NCBI GenBank assembly: GCA_002729755.1
Contig: PBYT01000027.1
Span: 2,779 to 24,644 of the forward strand
Reading direction: 5' to 3'
DNA length: 21,866 bases
From: Flavobacteriaceae bacterium
GTDB lineage: Bacteria > Bacteroidota > Bacteroidia > Flavobacteriales > Flavobacteriaceae
The notes below the pieces were generated by a model. That model was not told the DNA's origin and did not search any database. It saw nothing but the letters and a program-made list of their open reading frames with translations. Both the position numbers and the translations under genes were made by a program. Below, in pieces: positions 15,605 to 21,866 of the stretch (positions within the stretch are counted from its first letter, which is position 1; each line of letters opens with the position of its first letter).

Positions 15605-15691
15605 TTTTTAGATATTTAAAAAAAAATCTTTTTCACTTATACAATTTAATAATTTATTACTTTTAATCATAAATCAATTAAAATATAAAAA

Positions 15692-16246
15692 ATGGCAAGA
15701 ACACCTTCAAATATGTTATCATTAGGAACAACAGCTCCTAATTTTGATTTAATTGACGTGACAAGTGATTCAACTGTTTCTTTAGATAACTTAAAAGGAG
15801 AAAAAGGAACAATCATAATGTTTATCTCTAACCATTGCCCTTTTGTTAAACATGTTAACTCAACAATAGCATCAATGGGTCAACAATATCATGGAAGTGA
15901 GATTAGATTTATAGCGATCTCTAGTAATGATGTTATAAATTACCCAGAAGATAGTCCTGAGTTAATGAAACTTAATGCAGTTGAAAACAATTTTAATTTT
16001 CCTTACCTGTATGATGAGTCACAACAAGTTGCAAAAGATTATGATGCAGCATGTACTCCCGATTTTTATTTGTTTGATTCTGAATTAAAACTTATCTATA
16101 GAGGTCAATTAGATGATTCTCGCCCGGGAAATGAGTTAGAATGTGATGGAGCAGATTTAAAAAACGCTATAGACTGTCTTACAAACAAGAGAGATAACAC
16201 TAGAATACAAAAGCCAAGTATTGGTTGCAATATAAAGTGGAAGTAA
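15692..16246 (+). CDS. Peroxiredoxin-like/AhpC-TSA family thioredoxin-fold protein
   Basis: The 184-residue cytosolic protein belongs to the PRX-like group typified by NHCPFVKH near the N-terminal active site, ACTPDFYLFD, YRGQLDDSRPGN and a final PSIGCNIKWK. Cys49 occupies the peroxidatic or first-thioredoxin position, but the fourth position is Phe rather than Cys, so it lacks a CxxC. Cys121 (in CTPDF) or Cys179 might act as resolving partner. Ancient and widespread members have uncertain function and are usually annotated thioredoxin family protein. It has no signal peptide. It begins the plus-strand run and is divergent from tag. Confidence 0.9.
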   Translation: MARTPSNMLSLGTTAPNFDLIDVTSDSTVSLDNLKGEKGTIIMFISNHCPFVKHVNSTIASMGQQYHGSEIRFIAISSNDVINYPEDSPELMKLNAVENNFNFPYLYDESQQVAKDYDAACTPDFYLFDSELKLIYRGQLDDSRPGNELECDGADLKNAIDCLTNKRDNTRIQKPSIGCNIKWK

Positions 16247-16256
16247 TAGAAAGACC

Positions 16257-16385
16257 ATGATAAAGTTCTTTCTAGGTTTTATAATCGGTTTTCTTATTGG
16301 GTATTTTCTTTTTGATGATTCTCTATTAGGAATTGCTATTGGATGTGCTATAGGTGCAGGGTGGTCACAAGGTAAGATTGCCTGA
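16257..16385 (+). CDS. 42-residue Gly-rich membrane mini-protein
   Basis: The frame goes from ATG 16257-16259 to TGA 16383-16385. The 42 residues are MIKFFLGFIIGFLIGYFLF, then DD, then a second hydrophobic part LLGIAIGCAIGAG and a polar end (WSQGKIA). GxxxG-like spacing (residues 7, 11 and 15, then 25, 29 and 33) suggests two packed helices. It sits 10 bases after the peroxiredoxin-like stop and 10 before the lipoprotein start, which supports a genuine gene. No family name is assigned. Confidence 0.62.
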   Translation: MIKFFLGFIIGFLIGYFLFDDSLLGIAIGCAIGAGWSQGKIA

Positions 16386-16395
16386 TTTTTAAAAA

Positions 16396-17568
16396 ATGAA
16401 AAATATCATTCTCCTTTCAATAATATTTTCTTCATGTTCTAATGATAGTTCAATAGATCAACCTATGGGAAAAGCAAATCCAGAATTACGAATTGAAAAC
16501 ATAATCCCAAATAGTTTAGGTAAAGAATATTCTAATAATTTTAATCGTTATACTAATGTTGTAACACCTAATGGTGGAAAAATACACATTGTAGCTCAAA
16601 GTAATTTAACAGATGAACAAATTGTTAGAGCTAGAAGCACACTAGAACATTTCCTTGAAAATTATCCAGGTTCCAAATATGGTAGTGACAAATCTGAATT
16701 AGCAAACAAAATGTCTGAGAACGGTGCAATTCTTATACTACTTAATGGCCAGGATGATGGAAATAATCCTGTTGAAGTTAATGGTCAAGCATTATTTGAA
16801 AATGAAATTCAAGTTGAAGGACATCCTTGGTACATTAATCAAGAGTACAATAATCATAGAGATGCAACTTATGAAGAGATTCTCCATTTAGTCCATGATT
16901 ATGGAATAGGAATAGATGGTCACAACTCTTTTCCAGGTGCAATGCCAGAATATCAATCAGAAATAAGAGAAGCCCAAAAAATCGCATTATCAAATAATTT
17001 ATGGGGAATAGATGCTGAAAGGTGGATAAATGAGCTAATAGATGAAAATAGTTTAACTCAAGAATACTTAGCAGCTCTTATAGATTCTTATTACGGATTA
17101 TGGGGTGCTTGGACAGATAGTAATACTCATGGAATGTGGGGGATATATGTTGCAAAAACAAGAGATGAAATCTTAACAGAAGATCCTATTGGTGCTGAAA
17201 TAATGAACAATAAATTCTTTCACCCACACTTAACTTATAACGCTAGAATTGACTCGAGTTTTAATGGGAATTTCTCATTAAGATTTGATTCATCAAAACC
17301 TTATACTAATCATTCACAATATTTAAAAGATATAACTCTCTTAGGGAGTAATGATATCTCAGTTTCTATTAATCCACTTGATAATAATATCACTGGAAAT
17401 CAAGGAATAAACACAGTGATATTCTCTGGGAATAGTTCAGAATATATTATCAATATTTCTGATAATAAAGCTTCTGTTATAGATAAAATTTCAGATAGAG
17501 ATGGAATTAATATATTGCAGAATATTGAAAAATTAGAATTTAAAGACCAAACTATTGAATTAAATTAA
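16396..17568 (+). CDS. Lipoprotein with a putative metal site and RTX-adhesin-like C-terminus, unrecognised
   Basis: The 390-residue protein has a lipoprotein signal ending in IFSSC (Cys14). Its central part (about 60-280) is rich in acidic, Trp and His residues and includes TYEEILHLVHDYGIGIDGH (158-176). His164, His167 and Asp168 form an H-x-x-H-D cluster that could bind metal; it is not HExxH, although Glu160 and Glu161 precede it. A further segment, NTHGMWGIYVAKTRDEI (243-259), adds a His. The C-terminus (about 313-390) contains NTVIFSGNSSEYIINIS and ends DGINILQNIEKLEFKDQTIEL, the I-E-[KR]-L-x-F-x-D pattern seen at the ends of hemolysin-type repeat proteins. I do not recognise the central family. 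A hydrolase is possible but unproven. Confidence 0.83.
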   Translation: MKNIILLSIIFSSCSNDSSIDQPMGKANPELRIENIIPNSLGKEYSNNFNRYTNVVTPNGGKIHIVAQSNLTDEQIVRARSTLEHFLENYPGSKYGSDKSELANKMSENGAILILLNGQDDGNNPVEVNGQALFENEIQVEGHPWYINQEYNNHRDATYEEILHLVHDYGIGIDGHNSFPGAMPEYQSEIREAQKIALSNNLWGIDAERWINELIDENSLTQEYLAALIDSYYGLWGAWTDSNTHGMWGIYVAKTRDEILTEDPIGAEIMNNKFFHPHLTYNARIDSSFNGNFSLRFDSSKPYTNHSQYLKDITLLGSNDISVSINPLDNNITGNQGINTVIFSGNSSEYIINISDNKASVIDKISDRDGINILQNIEKLEFKDQTIELN

Positions 17569-17569
17569 A

Positions 17570-17848
17570 ATGAGAAAAATATTATTAATACTAATAATTT
17601 CATTAATTTTTTCATCTTGTTATATTCATAAATTATCATATGGTGAGGGAGCTGTTGAAGGATATACAAAAACTGATAAACAACATAATTTTATACTAGG
17701 CTTTATCTCTGAAGAGACTTCTATTTTAGAAGAAATTAAAAACGAGAAAAACTATGAAGTTGAAATAAAAATGACTCTTACTGATGGACTCATAAGTTTT
17801 CTTACGGCTGGACTTTATGTTCCAACTACTATTATTGTAAAAAAATAA
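17570..17848 (+). CDS. Bor-like small lipoprotein
   Basis: The 92-residue product has a lipoprotein signal ending in IFSSC (Cys17). Its middle holds the QHNFILGFIS segment (38-47). The end LTDGLISFLTAGLYVPTTIIVKK resembles the conserved C-terminus of Bor, the lambda serum-resistance lipoprotein (VNGLLGFITLGIYTPLEARV). The family is widespread in Bacteroidota with unknown role, and no phage genes are nearby, so serum resistance should not be assumed. It begins one base after the stop of the preceding lipoprotein gene, so they are surely cotranscribed. Confidence 0.68.
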   Translation: MRKILLILIISLIFSSCYIHKLSYGEGAVEGYTKTDKQHNFILGFISEETSILEEIKNEKNYEVEIKMTLTDGLISFLTAGLYVPTTIIVKK

Positions 17849-17912
17849 AATGATTATTATCATATGATTTATTCAAAACCAACAATAATTTTGTTTTATA
17901 GAATCAGTTAAA

Positions 17913-20099
17913 ATGACAAAAAAAATAATAAGATTCAGAATATTTTTCTTATTGTTTTCTTTCTTGATTAGTAATATTTATTTTTTACAAGCCCAAAATG
18001 ATAATCGTTTAAAAGTCAAAGCATTTCCTGTCAAAGGAAAAGTAATCATAGATGGTTTGCTTGATGATATGGACTGGAAGTCTGCACAATCTATTAATAG
18101 GTTCAAAACCATAGAACCTATTGAGAATGGAGTTCCATCTCAAATTACAGAATTTAAAGTACTAGCTCACAGTAATTATTTACTTATAGGTGTAACATGT
18201 CTCGATTCTAATCCAGAATCTATAGTACACTATTCTAAGTTAAGAGATTCTAATCTTAAAAATGAGGATCACATTAGGATAGTTATTGATCCTTTCCTTG
18301 ACGGTCAATCGGGTTTAATATTTTCGGTGAATGCTAATGGTGCTCGTTATGATGCCCTAGTTTCGAATCGTGGGGAATCAGAAAATGTTGATTGGGATGC
18401 TATTTGGGAGGCTAAAACCAACATCCATGATCAGGGATGGACAGTTGAAATTAAAATTCCTATTCAAAGTATTTCATTTGACAAAAGTTTAGACACGTGG
18501 GGGTTTAATATAGAACGACGTATTCAAAGAAATCAGGAAACAGCTCGTTGGGAAAATATTAGTCGTAATCAGTGGTTTATTCAAACCAGTAGAGCTGGAT
18601 TACTTACAAATATACCCAAATTCAATTATGGGATTGGTTTGAATATTCGTCCTTCTCTTATTTTAGATAACACCAAACTGGGAAATATAAGCTCAAATCT
18701 ATCCTTCGATCCAAGTATTGATATAAGTCAACGAATTAGTTCAAACATTACTGCTTCATTGACAGTAAACACAGATTTCGCTGAAACTGAAGTTGACACA
18801 AGAAGAACAAATCTCACTCGATTCCCTTTATTCTTTCCTGAAAAAAGATCCTTTTTTCTTGAAGGATCAGATATATTTGAATTTGGTTTTGGAGTGGGAT
18901 ATAGAGATAATGGTCTTATGCCTTTTTTTAGTAGAAAAATTGGTTTATATCAAGGTGTTGAGACACCTATACTAGCTGGATTAAAAGTTAATGGTAGATT
19001 AGGAAAAACTGCTTTTGGAGCTTTATCTATAACAAATAGAGAAACTACCATTAATGGTGAAAACCTGGAGAGGACTAGCATGAATGTAGTTCGTTTAAGA
19101 CAAAATATATTCAAAGAATCCTCAATTGGTTTTATTAGCACATTTGGTGATCCATTGGGAAGAAATAATAGTTCTACCTCAGGAATAGACTTCATTTATC
19201 AAACAACCCATTTTAAGAGGAATAAAAACTTTTTAGTTGGAATATCAGCTATGCATACTAATCGAAATGATTTATCAGGAGATAAATCAGCTTATACTAT
19301 AAAGCTTGATTATCCTAATGACATCTGGGATATAGCTATGTCATATACTCATATTGGAGATGCATTTGATCCTTCATTGGGATTTGTGGAAAGAAAAGGT
19401 ATTAACTATTGGAGAGCAGGTATCACCTATGCACCTAGACCTGACTGGGAATGGGTTCGTCAAATGAGGAATCAGTTTTTTACGACTTATTACACAGATC
19501 TTAATGGGAATTGGGAGTCTTATCGGATTTTTACAGCACCTATAAATTGGCGACTAGAAAGTGGTGATCGAATAGAGGTTAATTATGTACCACAAGGGGA
19601 AAATTTACAGGAGTCATTTGAAATTGCTAAAGGTGTAATTATTCCTACTGGTAAGTATCATTTTAACCGTTATAGATTAGAGACAGAATTAGCGGCTAAA
19701 CGAAAAATTAGTGGACAATTAACCTGGTGGTTTGGGGATTTCTATGATGGGAATCTAGATCAACTAGAAGCTACATTAAACTGGAACCCCTCTAGTATAC
19801 TTGCTTTTGAATCGGTTATAAATCATAATATTGGACGTCTGCCATTTGGAAATTTTGATCAAACACTTGTTGGCCTTCGCACACGTTTCAATGGATCTCC
19901 AGATTTACAACTTAATAGCTTTGTGCAATATGACACAGATACAAAAAAATTAGGCCTAAATGCTCGATTACAATGGATATTTGATCCACAGGGTGATTTA
20001 TTTTTAGTATTTAACCACAACACTATGGATCTAAATAATAGATGGGAAATGATTAATCAACAAGTTCTACTTAAACTTCGATATAATTTTAGAATGTAA
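17913..20099 (+). CDS. DUF5916 outer-membrane protein with CBM9-like N-terminal domain
   Basis: The 728-residue protein has a signal peptide (about 1-28, LQAQ). A carbohydrate-binding-family-9-like domain runs from about 40 to 190 and opens with IDGLLDDMDW (46-55). The DUF5916 part begins near residue 205 with the NIPKFNYGIGLNIRP segment. It contains TRRTNLTRFPLFFPEKRSFFLEG around 296-319 and then long alternating-hydrophobic strands to the C-terminus, as in an outer-membrane beta-barrel. Function of the family is unknown; it is often near peptidase or surface-sugar genes. Arginine codons are unusual here: by my count 23 of 48 are CGN, whereas the hexosaminidase gene uses almost only AGA/AGG, which hints at a different codon history. 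It is 64 bases after the Bor-like gene and ends facing the propeller gene. Confidence 0.92.
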   Translation: MTKKIIRFRIFFLLFSFLISNIYFLQAQNDNRLKVKAFPVKGKVIIDGLLDDMDWKSAQSINRFKTIEPIENGVPSQITEFKVLAHSNYLLIGVTCLDSNPESIVHYSKLRDSNLKNEDHIRIVIDPFLDGQSGLIFSVNANGARYDALVSNRGESENVDWDAIWEAKTNIHDQGWTVEIKIPIQSISFDKSLDTWGFNIERRIQRNQETARWENISRNQWFIQTSRAGLLTNIPKFNYGIGLNIRPSLILDNTKLGNISSNLSFDPSIDISQRISSNITASLTVNTDFAETEVDTRRTNLTRFPLFFPEKRSFFLEGSDIFEFGFGVGYRDNGLMPFFSRKIGLYQGVETPILAGLKVNGRLGKTAFGALSITNRETTINGENLERTSMNVVRLRQNIFKESSIGFISTFGDPLGRNNSSTSGIDFIYQTTHFKRNKNFLVGISAMHTNRNDLSGDKSAYTIKLDYPNDIWDIAMSYTHIGDAFDPSLGFVERKGINYWRAGITYAPRPDWEWVRQMRNQFFTTYYTDLNGNWESYRIFTAPINWRLESGDRIEVNYVPQGENLQESFEIAKGVIIPTGKYHFNRYRLETELAAKRKISGQLTWWFGDFYDGNLDQLEATLNWNPSSILAFESVINHNIGRLPFGNFDQTLVGLRTRFNGSPDLQLNSFVQYDTDTKKLGLNARLQWIFDPQGDLFLVFNHNTMDLNNRWEMINQQVLLKLRYNFRM

Positions 20100-20108
20100 A
20101 TAGATTTA

Positions 20109-21173
20109 TTACATTTCTATTTTCCAAAAAGCTATTCCTCCCGCCTGCTTTCCAACTTTAACTGAACTTATTACTTTAAGGGTTTTTAAGCTAATTACGT
20201 CAACAATTCCAGGTTCACCTCCAACACCTTCAAGTGATACAAAAGCATATTTACTATCAGGGGAAATCGCAACACCATGTGATACACTTCCCGAATTTTC
20301 AATATTCTTCACAAAGCTCAAATCTTTAAGTTTCCAAACACCTGTCTTCCCTTCTCCCTTTATACTAGCAAGTAAATATTTCTCATCTTGGGAAACCTCT
20401 AGATTATAAGGTCCTTTTCCAGTTTTAACTCTTTGTGTTATTTCCCATTTTTTAAGATCAACTTTTATAATCTCATCTGAACCATTACATGCAATATATA
20501 CAAAATGCTTAGAAGGATGATGTATTACCCATGTTGGCTTAACTGTTGAATGCATCATGATTGATTCATGAGAATCTTCTCTATGAATCTTAGATTCTAG
20601 TTTTAGGACTCTATTTACCTTAAGACTTAATGCATCAATTTCAAATAACTCACCTGACATCATAGCAACAGAATATTGAAATAAACCATTAGGAGAGATT
20701 CTAGATCCATGAGGCATTGAACCAGTTGTTATCTTCTTTATTTCAGTCATTGTATCAGGATCCACAACTGAAACTGAACTTGGCTTCATGTCTCCATGAA
20801 GATTAAAATTAACGCAGTAAAGCAGTCCTGTTACAGGGGATATTTGCATAGAAGCAGGGAATAATCCTAATTTAGTTTTAGAAATTGGTCTATTTGATTC
20901 TGTTGAATACTTAACTAAACTTCCATAAGGATTTCCATGAGCTAAAGATAAATACCAGTATTCACCATTTGGATCAACAGTTATTCCATGAGGACCTTCA
21001 ATTTCAGTTTTCATGATTCCAACTAGAATCTTTTCTTTCTCATAAGCCTCTGTTCCATTAAATTTTATTAATGAAACTTCGTCTTCTGACTCTGCCGCTA
21101 CATATATATAATAATCTTGAGAGATAAGAGAGTTAGTGTAAACTGAAAAAATAAAAATTAATATCTTTTTCAT
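20109..21173 (-). CDS. Exported YVTN/YncE-like beta-propeller protein
   Basis: The 354-residue protein has a signal peptide (about 1-18, LISQ). Propeller repeats follow, with recurrent PHG or SHG histidines at blade starts: EGPHGITVDPNGEYWY (59-74), SMPHGSRISPNGLFQY (152-167) and SVSHGVAISPDSKYAF (296-311). A fourth blade reads GPYNLEVSQDEKYLLAS. The repeat form is that of the YVTN/lactonase-like beta-propeller families. No enzymatic motif stands out. It starts immediately after the stop of the upstream LVIVD-type gene, so the two are probably produced together. The regularly placed histidines could coordinate metal or substrate, but that is a guess. Confidence 0.85.
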   Translation of the reverse strand: MKKILIFIFSVYTNSLISQDYYIYVAAESEDEVSLIKFNGTEAYEKEKILVGIMKTEIEGPHGITVDPNGEYWYLSLAHGNPYGSLVKYSTESNRPISKTKLGLFPASMQISPVTGLLYCVNFNLHGDMKPSSVSVVDPDTMTEIKKITTGSMPHGSRISPNGLFQYSVAMMSGELFEIDALSLKVNRVLKLESKIHREDSHESIMMHSTVKPTWVIHHPSKHFVYIACNGSDEIIKVDLKKWEITQRVKTGKGPYNLEVSQDEKYLLASIKGEGKTGVWKLKDLSFVKNIENSGSVSHGVAISPDSKYAFVSLEGVGGEPGIVDVISLKTLKVISSVKVGKQAGGIAFWKIEM

Positions 21174-21866
21174 TTAATCAATTAAAGGGACATTATTTAT
21201 ATACTGATTTTGTTTCGATGTATCAGGCTTTAATTTAGAAACTTTTGAAGATCCTAACCCATTGTTCCAATCTGAATAAAAAACATATCCTTTATATAAT
21301 TGAGCTCCCCAAGACATAGTAGCATTTGGTATATAACCATTTGAAGTGCCTGTCATAATATAACCTATCTCTCTTCCTTGTCTATAAAGATCTCCAATTA
21401 AATCACCACTAATATCTACAATTCTAACACCTCCTCCATACATAGCAACATATAAAACATCATCTTCTATCCAATAGTTATGAGATCCTTGTCCCGGTAA
21501 TTCATACCTAGCAACTTCTTTAGGGTTTTCTAGATCTGAAAAATCAACAAAATGAACAAATCCAGCAGTTATATTAGGGTTGTTTTCATCAACACCATCT
21601 GGAAATATCTCATCTCCCAATAGAGTATAGAACTTACCTGTTGATTTACTTTTAAATGGAAATGTAGCATGATGAGCACCTGTTGGGTAATCATAATTAC
21701 CAAATGCTACTGGGTTAGAAGGAGATCCACCAGCTATACCGTTACCAACATCAACAAGATAAACTCCATCTCTCCAATTTGATGAATATGCAATCCCGTC
21801 TTCAACCCACACATCATGAATTGACTGCCCTTCTTTCCCAACTTCAAACATCCCAACTTCAAAAGG
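21174..21866 (-). CDS. LVIVD-type beta-propeller protein, partial (5' end off the window)
   Basis: At least 230 residues of an open frame are visible. An ATG lies at 21851-21849, but the frame continues in phase to the window edge (PFEVG precedes it), so the true start is probably outside. The repeats have the LVIVD look: IHDVWVEDGIAYSSNWRDG-VYLVDVGN, FVHFVDFSDLENPKEVARYELP, and SHNYWIEDDVLYVAMYGGG-VRIVDIS. A final segment has WGAQLYKGYVFYSDWNNGL. Such proteins are secreted propellers of unknown function. The stop TAA abuts the ATG of the following YncE-like gene with no gap, indicating coupling. The C-terminal half is complete. Confidence 0.82.
   Translation of the reverse strand, partial: PFEVGMFEVGKEGQSIHDVWVEDGIAYSSNWRDGVYLVDVGNGIAGGSPSNPVAFGNYDYPTGAHHATFPFKSKSTGKFYTLLGDEIFPDGVDENNPNITAGFVHFVDFSDLENPKEVARYELPGQGSHNYWIEDDVLYVAMYGGGVRIVDISGDLIGDLYRQGREIGYIMTGTSNGYIPNATMSWGAQLYKGYVFYSDWNNGLGSSKVSKLKPDTSKQNQYINNVPLID

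Noticed and set aside
17570..17848. Prophage remnant suggested by the Bor-like lipoprotein
   Set aside because: No integrase, phage structural gene or attachment repeat is nearby, and Bor-like proteins are common in non-phage contexts.
1..21866. tRNA, rRNA, CRISPR arrays, insertion sequences or an origin
   Set aside because: No cloverleaf-like or conserved rRNA stretches, no regularly spaced direct repeats, and no transposase or terminal inverted repeats were seen on either strand.

Overview
This window looks like a chromosomal segment of an AT-rich member of the Bacteroidota, most likely a marine or free-living flavobacterium. The evidence is family content and style. There are many short lipoprotein or type I signal peptides, often cleaved just before Gln. 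Shine-Dalgarno sequences are weak, and DUF5916, TIGR02206-type, GH20/GH33 and PQQ-dehydrogenase genes are present. I saw no rRNA or tRNA genes, CRISPR array, insertion sequence or phage gene. The genus cannot be fixed from the sequence alone.

Layout. (1) 35-3748, minus strand: a six-gene run read as LOG-family nucleotide hydrolase, a basic secreted protein, a small secreted repeat protein that I recognise as a 7(1) septoil-knot domain, a 50-residue membrane mini-protein, an exported metallo-beta-lactamase-fold hydrolase and a serine-hydrolase lipoprotein. (2) 3877-6887: a GH33-type sialidase (plus) facing a GH20 beta-N-acetylhexosaminidase (minus), with a 51-residue ORF between them. These two enzymes could trim terminal sialic acid and then HexNAc from glycans. 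(3) 6961-8858, minus: an agmatinase/arginase-family enzyme overlapping a 79-residue exported protein, a clear hairpin terminator, and an unrecognised polytopic membrane protein. (4) 9104-15604, minus: a closely packed eight-gene run. In transcription order it holds DNA-3-methyladenine glycosylase I, a TIGR02206/YwaF-type membrane protein, a SerK-like ParB/Srx-fold protein, a LiaI/LiaF-like mini membrane protein, a sugar-porter MFS transporter, a 52-residue basic protein, a TolB-like propeller protein and a PQQ-dependent dehydrogenase with a built-in cytochrome c. (5) 15692-20099, plus: a peroxiredoxin-like protein, a 42-residue membrane mini-protein, a 390-residue lipoprotein, a Bor-like lipoprotein and a large DUF5916 outer-membrane protein. 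(6) 20109-21866, minus: a YVTN/YncE-like propeller and a second propeller (LVIVD type) that runs off the right edge.

How the genes fit together: the envelope dominates. Sugar handling is represented by periplasmic oxidation (PQQ dehydrogenase), uptake (MFS) and glycan trimming (sialidase and hexosaminidase). No SusC/SusD pair or sialic-acid catabolic gene lies in the window, so the pathway is incomplete here. The most unusual items are the septoil-knot protein, the SerK-like protein, and five small ORFs (50, 51, 55, 52 and 42 residues) that I translated directly; four of them sit in close-packed gene runs. Residue positions and family calls were made by eye, without database searches.
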